Shown here piece after piece: positions 1 to 12,350 of a DNA stretch of 64,000 bases. Position 1 is the first letter of the stretch. Each line of letters starts with the position of its first letter. The stretch is from Nymphaea colorata (Eukaryota; Streptophyta; Magnoliopsida; Nymphaeales; Nymphaeaceae). A program made the position numbers and the translations under genes. The notes beneath the pieces were generated by a model. The model was not told where the DNA came from and searched no databases. It was given only the letters and a program-made list of their open reading frames with translations. Location of the stretch: NCBI RefSeq assembly GCF_008831285.2, contig NC_045148.1, forward strand, positions 5,272,001-5,336,000. Reading direction: 5' to 3'.

Positions 1-3000
1 CCAAGCACCTCTCCATGGTGTTGAGGATATCTAAAGAGTGGGCTTTGCACAAAAGGAAGCTAACGGAATGCAGAAGCAAGCCCTCAAATGAATTTTTAGA
101 AAATTTACCTCCTCTTCACTGGTGATGCCCAAACAACAGTATCATTCCTCTTTAATTTCAATGACATTCATAGATTCCCTTGGATGTTTACTCCTCTTTA
201 ATAGTATAGCATGGTTGTTGAGGTCTTCAAACAGCTATGGTGGCCATTACCTAACGCATACCATAGATTGAGTTGACAATGGTGAGCTATCTGGCGTACT
301 AGAGAAATGTGTTCTTCAACGGTGCAAGGGATTTCTCACACCATTGAATGCCTTATTTCTTGTAGTGGATAGAGAGAGAGATGTGGAAAGTTTAAGAAAA
401 GCACTTATTTGGTAGAGACAGACGTGTTGCATTGCTTCTAATGGTGTTACAAAGACGTTTTAGGACAAAGTGATGTAGATAGAGCTATTGATCATTGATC
501 ACTAGTTTGAATCATCAGTCTTCACCATGTAGGATAATAAAAGAGGGAGATAAGAGAGGGAGTGAGCAATCACAAAGAAAAACCGACTCATTCTATGCCA
601 TCTTGTTCCATGGTAAACCATGGAACACAATAGAAGGGAACCCCATTTATACAATGGGTCCTCTAGTTCTACCCATTTCATGAGTTCTATGTCTGACATT
701 TGTGTCAAGTTCGGTTAAACAAATGGGCACATTCTAGTCCATGCCATTCCACACCAATCAAATGAATAGAATTGACATTTTTAGATGCCAAAAAGAATCC
801 ACCAAGTATGACCGTTTTATTCACCTTGCTTGCAAAGGATGAGCCACTATTTACTGCCCATTAAAAAGAAAATCAACCCAGTGGCCCAATGCAAAGATGG
901 ATACTTCACTAAGGAATTTAGTGACTTGTCAACTAAAAACTAACATGTCACTAGTGAAATTTGTCAAGATGGGTAAGAGTGGAGTCTCAATCCATGAAAT
1001 TATTTCATGAACCCTCTCTACTTGGTTTAGATAGTACAACAGTCTACCCCACTAATTCTAATACATTAAATTGACAATTTGTCTCTCTTCAAGCATCAAT
1101 CGTAAAGGACACATATATTCTCCAAAGTCGGCATGTGGGTAGAATTTAACTAGACCAGAATTTCCATATAGAAGACACCATACGACATTAGAAAAACACA
1201 AATTTCTGGTGTGTTTATCACTGTGACATGAAATAAACTATTCACACTTGTCCTTATGAAATCTAGAAGCTTCCATGACTACCAGTTAAGCACATATTAA
1301 ATGCATAAGAAATCTAAACACATGAAAATGCATTGAATATGCTACAATATGTACATCACCTTCACATGAATATATATTATGCCTGCTTTAGTGTATGATC
1401 TGTGTAAAATTGAATGAAAGTGGAGAATAAAACAAATAAAAAAAAGTGAATCAATCAAGTGAAAGAAAGTTAAAACACAAGGCAAAATTTAGAAAATGGT
1501 GAGTTTTTTTTTTTAAAAAAAGGAGAAGGGGAAGTTTTCAACTTGCATTAGAACAATTGGTCAAAAGAGAAAGAGAGCGAGAGAGATCCACTCCTACAAC
1601 TTTCATGATAAGGGATATCAAAGGCACTAGGTGAATGCTTTCTCTTTAGTGACTTGCTCTTTTTCACAAGGGCCTTATTTGATGTTGAAATGATGAAACA
1701 AAGACCCTGTTAATGAAAGAAGAAAAAGTTGTATTGTGGAAGAGAGCTGCAACAAATTAAAATGCAAGGAAGAAGTTGCAGCAAAGAAAAATGCAAGGAG
1801 AAGGCCTGGTAGGGAAAAAGTTGTAGTGGAGAGAGCAGTGCATGATGCCCTAGGGGTCTAAAAGATTATTATGCAAAAATAGTCAGACCCATAGGTCAAT
1901 TTTTTTTTTTCTAAAAACATTATTATGAAACTGTTAGTTGATTAAAGAATTATTTTACCACATTTTATGGTAGTGAAGCATGTTTTTTTTTTCAAACAAA
2001 TTCTGGATACATAGTGTTTTTCACATGCATCATACACACCCTCATCAACAAATTTAATTTCAAGAAACAAATTACAAGGACTTGGAAGAGGGCAAATATA
2101 CCTATCAACAACAATAAAAAAAGGCAATTGATTTGTGAATTAGATACAGTTTAGAGATGAAGTTGCCAACCCTTTTGACAAAACCTAATGAACAAATGGA
2201 TGAAAAGAGTCACATTCCTTCTTAGGGGCTAATAGTAATGGTTATTGCTTTCCTTCTCAAAGGTAAAGTAGAACAATGTTTTATAGCCCATTTTAAAAAT
2301 AATTCTATATGTAGGATTCCAAAATTATTTTTCTTTAAATCAAGTTTTTTTTTGAATTTCTTAAATCATAATTCAAAAATTAATTTTTCTCTTGTTTGAT
2401 AGTCCTACATAAAACAAGGTGGACAAGAATTACGATTGTTGCCGGTCTTTACGTTCCACAAACAATCCTTCTTGCTCCACACATGATAGATGCTCACAAA
2501 CCACTTATTTATCTATTAAAGTATACAAGCCTTATTCAATTCAGTCAAGAATAGTCATAAAAAGAGGCACAAACTTATTGTAAAGACAAAATTGTACCTA
2601 TCTTTCTGCTTTTTAGCATGTCCTTTAGTATTGATAATACTTTTCCAACTTTCTGGTACCAATAGCCTTCAACATATTACTATGGAACTACTTCACATAT
2701 GTCAAGACACTAAGACATGCTAAACCACTTGCTTTATAAGCTTGGGTATTTGAACAAGCAAAAAATACTCTACAGATCCAAGAAAATAAGAACATTATTC
2801 TAAGTCGATTTAAATCATATAGATATATATGAAAAAATGGTAACCACAAGATTTTATGTGCACTATCCACAAATTATGTAATACACTCAAGTGTGTTATC
2901 TTTATTCCCAATTACTATAATTAGGTAAGCAGCAAACAAATTAAATTTTTCATTGAGAAAGCTTCACTTTGTGAAATGTAAAAAAGTCTCCACTTGATCA

Positions 3001-4150
3001 TGGAAGAGAAATCTAAGTGAAAGATAGCACTAGCTTACTATATATTGTAAATACTAGTAGAAGGTTTTTGCTCCAAAGATTTGACATGAAATTACACCAC
3101 TTTGCTGCACTAATGGAAGTGAAAGGCCATAAACAAAAGAAAATAAAGGTAGAGGAAAATAATGTAACGAGAGAAGAAGAGAAAGAACATGCATGGAGAT
3201 CTATTTTTTATTAAAAAAAATTGTTGGATGAATGAACAAACAAACACACTTGAAGGAGGTTAAATGAAGCTATTCACAAAGAAGTCATTTTTTTCACAAA
3301 AAGAAAGATAAAACAAATTAGTTTGGATGATGATTTAAGTGGAAATAGCTTAATGTTGAGATTGACCTTTCCAAGGCTAGGTTGAATGGCTAGGTTCCTT
3401 CATTCTGCTTCATTGTAGGTGGTGGGTGGAGTTTGAACAAAATTAGAGTGAAGCTCAAATCCAACTCTCAAGTCAACCATAACTCCTTTTTGTTTCAATC
3501 TAGCTTGATATTTTTCAGTACTAAGCATTAGATGAAAATAGGTATAAGGTAATCTAAGTATCCCAATATGAACCTCCTACTCAAGCATGGCTAAGTAACT
3601 TTGAGATTGATTTGCTAAAGAAAAAATGCAAAAAGTTGCATTGTTATGAATCCAATTCACTTCTACATAAAAGAGGAAATTGTTAAATCATCTTTTATTT
3701 CAGTTAAGCAATACTTCATTGACATCAACAAAATTTTGGGTCTGTTTGTAGAAACAGGTTTTTAGACACTCCAAAATGACAAATGTGGGTTTTGTTTAGT
3801 GCTATGCAAAAACTGCTTTAGAGTCATTTTTATCTTTTTTGTCTTGATAGTATGACATACACAAGCTAAAATGCTCTTATTGTGCAAGTTAGATGATTCA
3901 TGGCTAGTTCCAAGTGGAAGACATATGTTGTCTGCCATTCTTTTGGTTTAGATTTACAATGTGTGCAGTCAATCCCAATTAAAGCCCATATTTGGTAATT
4001 TAGATGTTCCTATGGAGGGTGTCTCATTGTTGCCATATCCCCTGAATTTTGCTTTGTTTGAGTCATAGTTACACATTTATAGATGTTATTTCGAAGATGG
4101 ATGTTCAGTCAATGTTGTTTTGTGCAGTCATTATGTATTTCTAGAGAATT
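1..4150. other. AT-rich intergenic DNA, no gene recognised
   Basis: No open frame here has recognisable protein motifs, and the longest frames (about 60-70 codons) look like chance. The first 90 bases, read on the + strand, resemble the stretch after a Ty3-type reverse transcriptase catalytic site (K-H-L-S-M-V-L followed by a Lys/Cys-containing segment), but the match is too short to call. Homopolymer A/T runs are common (about 1507-1520, 1900-1910, 1982-1991). I see no RNA gene and no clear transposon ends. Confidence 0.5.
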
Positions 4151-4164
4151 AAATAGTAGTTGTG

Positions 4165-4395
4165 TAGAACAAATTTTCTTCCATGCGACCATTGGCTAGG
4201 TTGAACCACCCAACAATGGGTGCTCCACCCACTGTCGGGTGGAAGGGAGGGGAAGGGCGCTGCGCTGCACAGCAGCCCTCCGATGACAGTAGGGGAAGGA
4301 CCGCCGGTTGGTGGAGAGGGATAGAAAGGAAGAGGGAGGAGAAAGATAAAGGAAAAAAAGAAGATAAATCTAAGTCGTTTGATTAGATCAGATGG
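4165..4395. other. Small GC-rich patch in AT-rich DNA
   Basis: About 200 bases are much richer in G and C than the flanks and are open on both strands (67 codons on +, 99 on -). They contain short inverted repeats such as ccaccc paired with gggtgg. The predicted peptides are low in complexity (Gly/Arg or Pro/Ser) with no recognisable domain. This may be a transposon or gene fragment; a functional gene is unlikely. A (TG)n run lies just downstream at 4452-4470. Confidence 0.35.
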
Positions 4396-4439
4396 TTTAG
4401 ATTTCATGTCCCCTGATGTCATGATAAACTGAATGTCCA

Positions 4440-5310
4440 TTCAGTAAGTATATATGTGTGTGTGTGTGTTTTCAATAGTTGATTATAATTAGTGCTTTGT
4501 GGTCATGTAATGTGATTTTGTTATGCAAATAATAAAAATTTATTATTTTTGTGACTTTCTCTCTCCTCTTACACACACACAAAAAGGAAAAATGTGATTG
4601 AAAAGGGACGTCCATTTCTAAAAATGTAATAATGGTTATCTGGTTTATGATGGTAACAACATTTTCAGGCTATGTTAATAGTCTTTGGTGATGGATCAAT
4701 TCATTAGTAATGTTTGCAGTTAGGCAATTGCTGGGATCACCATTAACATGTTTCTTTTGTGACTCATATGTTTATACTTTCTGTCATAATTATTATGTTA
4801 GGTGACAGATATTTCCACCGCTAATTTTTGCTATTAGTTGACTATGGAAACTATCACTAATGTCTTAGGTGATTGAAATTTTTGTTGCTGATGTCGTTAA
4901 TAATGATAACTAATTTAATCTCTATCATGTTGTCTATCACTGTTGTTAAAAGTGAAATTTCCACTTTTCCTTCTTCTCCTTCTTGTTTTCCTTCTCTCTC
5001 CCCCCTCAATCTCTTCTTCACCCTAGCTGCATCTGCTCCCCATTCCCTACCCTCCATGACATTCTCCTCTTTTTCCTCTACTTTCTCCTTCTTGCTCATT
5101 TTCACCGCTACACCATTCTTCTCTCCTTCCTCTTCTCCATTCTTCCTTATTCTCTTCCATTGTCCTCTTCAATTCAGCAAGAAGGTCTCAGGGCTCAAAA
5201 GATGCCCCTATTCCACTGTGATAGAGGGTCATCTCAAACAAAGCCTCACCAACCAACATTTTTTTAAGCAAAATTCAAAGTTGTTGTTGCCACCTTTCTA
5301 GCTAACGCCT
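4440..5310. other. Intergenic DNA with a pyrimidine-rich tract
   Basis: A long C/T-rich stretch (about 4960-5180) produces overlapping Ser/Phe/Pro-rich frames on + and Glu/Lys-rich frames on -. That composition explains the open frames without any gene. The tract sits directly upstream of the LINE remnant and could be the eroded 5' part of that element or unrelated simple sequence. No conserved motif was seen. Confidence 0.4.
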
Positions 5311-5314
5311 TTGT

Positions 5315-7021
5315 AGAGTGATCCAAGATCCCCCAATCTATTCTAATGATCATGGAGATTTTTGTTAAGATGTTTCAATCAGCTTTGCATGATCACAAGG
5401 TTGGCATCCTTATTGCTTGTATAAAAGTTAATGAGACTAGAACTATAATATATGCGGCTGATATGTTGATATTTGATATGACTAGGGACAAATCATTGAA
5501 CATTATTCTTAGTATATTGGAAGACTTTAGGCAACATGCTGGTATGAAGACCAACAATAATGAATTTGTTTTTTCATTTTCCTTCAATATCAATGAAACT
5601 AGGATTAAGGAAATCCATGAAAGGATTTAGACGCTTGGAAAGTCCATTTCCTAACATGTATCTTGGGCTGCTCTTGTTAACGATGGATTTTGGGGCCTTA
5701 GTTTGGGACTAGGTACCACTTAAAATTTAGAATAGATTAAATCATTCGAGGAGTAAAACTTTAAGTTTTGCTGGAAAAATGTGTTTGATTACGTTTATTT
5801 TGGCAGCCGTTTAGCCCGAGCTATTGGTTATTTGTTTTAAAGTGTTTTTTTATCATTTGGCAATTTGACAGAAGACCTATTTTGCTAAATTCTTGTGGGT
5901 GATTCTGATGTTCAGCAGAATGCCCATTTGATTTCATGGAATTCTCTTACTTTTCATGTGCTATAAGGGGGTGTTAAGATTAGAAAGATAAATCAGATGG
6001 ATGTAGCCTATCTTGATTATTTGGGGACTTTATATGATTTCTACTCCAAGTTTATGGTCTGTTTTGTGCAAAATTAATTACACTTGTGCAAGAAAATGCT
6101 TAGGGATTAGAAAGTCCGGAAAATGCCTCTAATTTATGAAACAACGTTATGAAAGGTTGGAAGAGAATTTGTTTGAATGTTGTTTGGGAAATAAGGTTTG
6201 GTTCTTTAATAAATTTTGGACTGATCTATGGCATGGTAGTCCTTGCGAATTTTGTTTGTAGTGACTGACATTTTGATTGGACCTGATTTTCATCTCTCTG
6301 TTCAAAATGCTATTCAAAAGTATATTTTTTATTGTGATCAATGGAAGGCTTGGATAGGGTTTGGGATCATTATCAAATTAGTATGTCTTCAAAGAACAAT
6401 GTTAAGGGCTTCCAATAATCATCTTATTTGATCCAAAATAGAGACCTGGTAGAAAATAAGGATCAAAGGTATTATGGTGAAATGGCAAAAATCTCTAAGG
6501 ATTTCAACCCTTTTTCCAAAGTCTATTGGTTTGCATATATTGTAATTATCAAGAGATTGCAAAGAGAAGCCAGAGCTCATCGATTTTGTGTTTTTCTAGC
6601 ATTGAGATGTATCCGTTACAAGGCTGATACACAACAACTTTTACTGCTTTCTTGCCCATATGTAAATGCTATATAGCGGCATGTTGTTTGCTTGATTTGG
6701 TGTGGTGAGCGTTCCATCTGGAGACTCCTGCACAAAAGTCCCATGGTGGATTAGAAAAAAATTTATTTGCAAGGAACTGCTAAAATGCTGGTTGTTGTCC
6801 TCCAATGTTCTCATTTTGAAAGTTTGTACTTTCATAATAAGTGTTATCCATAAAGATTTGGTGGAACCCATAAAGTTCGTGATAGCGTTCTTTCTTGTGA
6901 GGTCATTTCCTTGTTTGAAAGGAATGCAGGAAATGTTTGACCTTTATTTTTTTCTGTGTACATTCTGTCCTATCCATTCTTTCTTACTTCCATTAATAAA
7001 AGAGGCTGAGAAAAAAAAAAT
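5315..7021 (+). mobile_element. Decayed non-LTR retrotransposon (plant LINE), ORF2 remnant
   Basis: Plant LINE ORF2 encodes a reverse transcriptase with a C-terminal zinc-knuckle domain (zf-RVT). Read across frames, this region keeps its landmarks in order. S-P-N-L-F then M-E-I-F-V-K-M-F-Q-S-A (5330-5385) resembles the SPYLF..MEI block. Y-A-A-D-M-L-I-F (5452-5475) is the catalytic Y/F-A-D-D-x-L-I-F site with the first Asp changed to Ala. A 'YLG' block lies near 5657. G-N-K-V-W-F-F-N-K-F-W-T-D-L-W-H-G-S-P (6189-6245) matches the G-x-x-V-x-F-W-x-D-x-W-x-G block. A Cys-x(n)-Cys...L-L-L-S-C-P-Y-V-x-A-I segment (about 6590-6675) matches zf-RVT. The element ends near an ATTAATAAAA signal and an A-tract (6994-7020), as expected for a LINE 3' end. 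Stops, frameshifts and the altered catalytic Asp show it is dead. Confidence 0.8.
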
Positions 7022-7118
7022 TGCTTTCAGTGTGACTGATTCAAAATAAGGCTGGGAACTAGGTCGAGCCGAGCTGACAAAATGTTTGACCCATACAGAC
7101 ATATCAGGTCTGTAAAGG

Positions 7119-7207
7119 CCTATTTGGAAATGGGAACAGTTTGCTACTGTTCCATGAATTTGCTTGGGCCATTTTTAATAACAGACTGTTACCATATCCA
7201 AATGGCT
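7119..7207. mobile_element. Very short hAT-like MITE with 8-bp target duplication
   Basis: The ends are imperfect inverted repeats: left cctatttggaaatgggaaca, right (reverse complement) agccatttggatatggtaac. The 8-bp direct repeat tgtaaagg flanks the element at 7111-7118 and 7208-7215. An 8-bp duplication is the hallmark of hAT transposases. At 89 bp it has no coding capacity and must have been mobilised in trans. Related inverted-repeat sequence, with 'wwTTTGGnA' next to a 'GTAACAG' motif, recurs at about 26.94 and 63.75 kb. Confidence 0.7.
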
Positions 7208-7314
7208 TGTAAAGGGTCTGAACAAAAGCTCATCCCTCCTGTAACAAATCCTATGACTATATGGGTCACAGGCTCGCAGTACACAAATCTATTTAAATGG
7301 ATCGAGATACATTC

Positions 7315-7317
<3 letters not shown>

Positions 7318-7360
<43 letters not shown>

Positions 7361-7379
7361 TATATATATATATATATAA
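7318..7379. repeat. Compound (TA)n-(CA)5-(TA)n microsatellite
   Basis: An uninterrupted TA run is split by ten bases of CA repeats. It produces a Tyr/Ile-only stretch in an otherwise meaningless reading frame. Confidence 0.95.
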
Positions 7380-7439
7380 TAATCAGACTTTATAGTTATG
7401 TGAAAAACTTTATATTAGTTATTCACATGCATATTTATT

Positions 7440-9870
7440 CATTTATTTTATGAATGTACTTAATGGCACGTGAGGTTAAGGTTTTTTTCACTTCACCCTG
7501 AATCTAGGACCCTATTAGGATTTAGGAACTCGTGGCCTCACCCATTAGTTAAACAGCCCTAGGCAGCGACAGGTCTAAGAGGCCCAAGAGTCAATTTTTC
7601 AAATCCAAGTTTGGTAAGATGCACTTTCTTGTTCAAAAGCAATTGATAATTTATTAATAAGATAATTCATAGTCAATTTATTAATTAAAAACCTTGAAAA
7701 TAAATTGATAAAGTTTGGAGTTCTCACAACTTTCCATCTTACGATTTCCATTTGATAATTCAGTTTCTTCATTAGAGGCAGATGTTTTCTCTTATGTATA
7801 GTCATTGTAGTTTTTATGATGCACATATTATATATTATATATATAATCAAATATGTACGTATTTATATTATGTAAATATGCTTATTGTCATATTCTACAG
7901 ATCACCTCCAACTTTTTCAAAATAACATACCAATTCATGATTAATTCGTGAAACTCCATCTACAATGGATATTGGCTAATAATTATACCTCGTTCATGTT
8001 CTCCTTGGTCCCATATGTTTGATTACCTCTTCCAGGAACAGGCAGAGAATAGGGTCTCCAATTTCCCCTGTTCCTGGAATTGGTGGATATTTCCAGGGGA
8101 AAGAATTATAACTGTGTCTCTTGTTTGATTTTTAGGGAATGGGACAACATGTGAAAGTCGTCCGTTATTTGATATTGTGTGTTGGAACAAGCGTGTAATT
8201 GCTGTCCACTGTTTGGTGTTGTGACTGATGTTATTGTGACAATCTTTGCTTTCCAAATGTTGTATTAACCTCTGCAGTCTTTGATTTTCTTTCATTCTAA
8301 TTCATCGATTTCCACTGCTCCATTAATTCGTCTTCCTTTGAGGGAATGAGAATTATCGACCACTTTTGTGTTTTCTTGAGTAGCCAGGCAACTGCATACA
8401 CTTGTCGACCACTTTGCATCCATTATTCGATTGAGGGTCGCTACCGGAGACGATCATGTATGATTTGATATGCAGTGACTTGATCACCATTTGCGTGAAC
8501 TACTTGCAGTCACTTTATGATCATGTGTTGTCAATTCTATGTCAAAGTATTTGGCTGATAGTGTGGAAGGTTTCAAATTGATGGTTGGCCCACAGCCATG
8601 GATGCTCATCAGATTTTTTTAACATTTTGTAGTTTATCTAGCAGGCACGCCCAAAGAATTTTTACCAACTTAGACATTTTTAAAAACAGCCTTTGAATAT
8701 ATATATATATATATGAAAATTGAGTGATTACTTTAGTTTTTTAGAGTCGTTCAATCCAACATAATGGATAGTTAAGGAAAAAAACAATGAGAAAAATATG
8801 ATAGGCATCTTCGTTATCTATTATTAATTCACATTTTTTCCTTGTTTTTCTCCTTTTGACTCATCATAATAAACGGTTGATACAAAAACAAAGAAAAGAC
8901 AATAGATCATGAAAATGTTCATTACCTTCTTTTTGTTTTCTTTCGATGGATCAAACATTTCTCATGAGTAAGTTAAGTGACTTTGGATAACCGAAATCAC
9001 CATTCAAACACATAAGCAAGATTCATAGAGAGCTGAGAGCGACACTGGTAGTAGGGAGCATGATGATTCAGGCCCTTGCTCCTCTGATCCATGATAAATA
9101 TAAAGCAGATTTAGACGTTTTAGGATCCAACCCAATTATCAGTAAACTTTAACTCTTGGATCTTACCCTTGTTTGATCCAGTTATACGGGTTTGAAATTT
9201 CAAGTCTGCATCGCACTAAGGTCCAAAACCAAAGTGGTGAAACGATGGATCCTACCCATCTCCAATATCCCCATTAAGAGGTGAATGATCGTGAGTGCCA
9301 TCTAATTGATAACGATGCATGATCTAGAAGAATCAGCGCAGTGACCGGGCCATAGGTATACGAGTGACGGGTAATCATACTCCAAATTGCAATATATATA
9401 TATATACATATAAAAGCCTCGTCCCCCTCTCATCGCCGGAGCTCACCGGAGGTGGTGGCGGTGAGAGGGAAACCTTTGAACCCTCACCTATCAAATCCAC
9501 GGTTTTTTAAGTGGCAACGTGGAAACATGAGTTTGAGATCCATGCTGCTGTGAGAAGCAGAACTTGTTTAAGCTGTGTATTTAATGCAACGTTGGATTCG
9601 GGATCCGTTTGCTTAGGACAAAACAGCTAGCTCCCCGGCCGCTAGGTCCAGTGAGAGCGGCTTGGACTGCACACGGCCAGCAGTGACCAGGGTAAGTAAG
9701 TGGCCGGCCTCTTTATTTGAACTCTGAAGAGGCCACCCACCGAACCGGATCAGCGCTGGGTTGCTCCGATCAATACTGAGGCAATGGCAACAGTTCACGT
9801 GAGATAGAGAGAGAGTCTCAAACAGCTATATTTCTAAAACCTTTTGAGTAACATCTCCAGCGGCGTATTG
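7440..9870. other. Intergenic DNA, with a promoter-like spot near 9.4 kb
   Basis: Mostly AT-rich sequence without a gene. A short (TA)n lies at 8696-8714. At 9391-9415 a TA run passes into 'catataaaag', a good plant TATA-box shape, followed about 25 bases later by C-rich then GC-rich sequence (9420-9470). That is compatible with a promoter and leader, but no coding exon follows before the hAT-like element at 9879. A 61-codon open frame on the minus strand (9613-9798) has no known domain. Confidence 0.35.
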
Positions 9871-9878
9871 CAGCGACT

Positions 9879-10130
9879 AAGTCTGGGCATCGGGCCGGTT
9901 AGGAGTTGGGCTCAGGCAAGGCCAAGTTGGTGACTGCTGCCTGAGTCTTGCCTAACACTTAAAACCCGAGTTTGGTTTCAGTTTTATTAAAATAAAAAAA
10001 AATACTTTTTAATATAAAATAATACATACATAATATATATTAAAAATAATATGAAAAACACTTATTGGGCTGACCCGGGCATTCTGGCCTGGTACCCCTT
10101 TCTCGGGCCTGGCCCCATGCTTAGCCTTAG
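9879..10130. mobile_element. hAT-like MITE with exact target duplication
   Basis: About 250 bp is bounded by imperfect inverted ends: left aagtctgggcatcgggccgg, right (reverse complement) ctaaggctaagcatggggcc. It lies between two exact copies of gcagcgact (9870-9878 and 10130-10138). The repeat is at least 8 bp, as expected for hAT. Subterminal GC-rich inverted segments (gggctcaggcaaggc against gcctgagtcttgcc) surround an AT-rich core at 9975-10060. There is no coding capacity. Removing the element leaves one copy of the target, so the pre-insertion site can be read exactly. Confidence 0.8.
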
Positions 10131-10450
10131 CAGCGACTCCATCGGTGGATTGAGTTGGGCAACAAGTATGCATCAGAGTGGGCTGGAGGCATTTTCGATA
10201 AAATAAGTGGGAGCCTGCCTTGACCCGGATTATCGGAAGAAGAAACCTTTCTTTTTTCTTCTCAGCGCAGCTCTTTCGTAGAAGCAGATGTAACTATGAT
10301 TTTAGGTCAAGAGCAGGCCTGAGGCCGAAACTTCTCACATTGGTTCTTATGGAGGAAGACTATTGCGGCAGAACCAAGTGGCCCAAGCTTAGGGATGCAA
10401 ATACCTGAACGGGTTAACAATCGACACGATAGAACTCACCATTGAAAGTT

Positions 10451-11077
10451 AACGCTCTGTTTGGATGGAGGGAAAAAGTAAAAAAGGGAGAAAAGAATGG
10501 AAAAGGAGGGAAAAGAAAAGAACAATGTGACAGTAAAGTTTGTTTTGGATAGAAAGTAAGAATTTCCTAAAATTGTGTTTGTTTAGAGTACACAAAAGAA
10601 ATGAAATTATAGAATTTATATTACTTTACAATAATACTTCTGCACTAGATGTTGAAAAGGAGAAAAGTGCGTCGTGAACAGTGGTAAAAAGATATATAGA
10701 GAAAAGAAGAGAGACAAACGTGAAGAAGTTTTTTTTGTTGTGATGGTTTATGTGAACAATGATAAAAAAAATTTCTAAATCGAAAAAGATGTTGCTATCA
10801 CGTAAAACCTTGTTTATGCATATACAAAGAGGAAGAAAATGCATATACAGTAGAAAGCGATAAGCCTTTTCTTTTTTTTTTCAATCATTCAAATTTTGGA
10901 AGGATTGAATTCACATTAGAGCATCATTTCCATTTCTTCCTTTTTCATTTATTTTCATTTGCAACTAACAGTTTTTTACTTTCTTTTTATTTTCCTTCTT
11001 CTTAATTAATCAACCAAACAAATGATTGATTGTTCTTTCTTTTCTTTTCCTTCACTTTCCCTCCACCAAACACGGCG
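10451..11077. mobile_element. MITE-like element with 25-bp inverted ends
   Basis: The left end reads cgctctgtttggatggaggg and the right end, on the opposite strand, cgccgtgtttggtggaggga. The match extends into purine-rich GGAAA-type sequence on the left and its pyrimidine-rich complement on the right. The interior is AT-rich and non-coding. 'Ctgtttgg' termini are common in PIF/Harbinger-type and hAT-type plant MITEs. I could not see a clean target duplication, so the superfamily is open. Confidence 0.6.
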
Positions 11078-11167
11078 TGGCTCGGGCATTCTTCCGGTTG
11101 AGAATTAGGTCTTGGGGCGAGCCATAGTTTTTTGTGAATGTCATGGCTCGGGCATTCTTCCGGTTGA
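11078..11167. repeat. 24-bp direct repeat, two copies 66 bp apart
   Basis: The segment tggctcgggcattcttccgg plus ttga occurs at 11078-11101 and again at 11144-11167. The first copy starts exactly where the preceding inverted-repeat element ends. The intervening 42 bases are unique. Confidence 0.85.
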
Positions 11168-11844
11168 CATGGCAGAGGGTGCCATGGCTACTGCCTACTT
11201 CGAGTTCATATTGATTCATGTATCCTTTATTGATGCCATTTATGGGTTTTGTCAAGTTCGGTCCAAAGCCCTTCAACGAGTTGTTATTTTGATCGCATTT
11301 TCAATTGAGTCTACGAAACATATAAAATATCGAGAATTAAAATGAAATTTAAATTCTCTTAAATGCTATTTACACTTCCCTTTGAAATTATCCGGTCCTC
11401 ATATTCCAGTCCACCGACAACGGAGATCATATGATTATATAGCTAAAATTAATTTTATTTTAAAAAATATAATATTCAATACCTTATCAACTGCTTCTTA
11501 ACCTTTAAATTATATGCTTTCTCCAACCCCATCAACACGTCATGCCCAATTTCAATACTATTGTCAATATGGAATTGCATAAAAATTATTGCATCTTATG
11601 TCTTTAGCCTTGTCTTGATGACAAAATCCTACACTGGCACCTAAATAATTCGCAATCTCGATCCAAATATAATAGTTGACACAAATGGCTGCATGCTATT
11701 GTTTTTTCTCATCATCGGTCGGCCGGACCCAGAAAAAGCCTCCCCTCGCGGACCACACATTGGCAGCATTACCGTTTTAGCAGTGTGATAGGCCCACAGG
11801 ATTTAGATAGATTATCATACTTTTGTTGGCCCTAACTAGGCAGT

Positions 11845-11995
11845 TAAACTTTTTCAATTTTGATAAGGGTTGAAATATTATTTTTAATTTTTATATAAGA
11901 CAACAAAAATTTTCTAACATTTACATGTAAATTAAAAAAAAAAATTGAAGGGGGCCAGGGCCCATGCGGGCCCCCCTTGGCTCCTCTCCTCAACA
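11845..11995. mobile_element. Partial MITE, same family as 12161-12350
   Basis: This shares with the next element the order: AT-rich interior with 'tataagac/ataggata', 'aaaattttcta', 'ttacatgtaa', a poly-A run, then 'attgaagggggcc', 'catgcgggcccccctt' and a 'ggctcc' end. The left inverted end is not recognisable, so it is probably truncated or eroded. Confidence 0.55.
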
Positions 11996-12160
11996 CAGGG
12001 TAGCTGATCGAACTAGCAGACCAATGAAAGCTCGGTCGTTAATTTAATTCATGTGGGCACTATTTTTTTCAACTCTAACCAGTAGATACACAACACTGTA
12101 GTTGACATGTGTCTTATTCCTAACCTACGTGCCCAAACACCACTCTGGACTTGGAGGCAA

Positions 12161-12350
12161 GGGCGAAACCAGATATTTTTCATGAGGGAAAACAAATTAA
12201 AGTTTTCAATATTGACACAAACCGAAATATCATTTTACAAAATTTTTATATAGGATAAGTAAAATTTTCTAAAATTTATCTGTAATTTTTTTAAAAAAAA
12301 ATTGAGGTGGGCGAAGTCCCATGCGGCCCCCCCTTGACTTCGCCCTTTCG
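12161..12350. mobile_element. hAT-like MITE with 8-bp target duplication
   Basis: A 190-bp element starts gggcgaaaccag and ends ctggttcgccc-like on the opposite strand (right end gacttcgccctttcg). It is flanked by the exact 8-bp repeat ggaggcaa at 12153-12160 and 12351-12358. The interior is AT-rich with no coding capacity. Related termini (gggc-agagccaga type) recur at about 22.1, 27.6 and 49.15 kb, so this is a dispersed local family. Confidence 0.7.

Noticed and set aside
1-90. Ty3-type reverse transcriptase at the window edge
   Set aside because: Only a few residues resemble the downstream part of the domain. Too little to call without the sequence before the window.
4873-5301. 142-codon Ser/Phe/Pro-rich frame
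   Set aside because: It arises from a C/T-rich tract. No domain, and an overlapping frame of similar composition is equally open.
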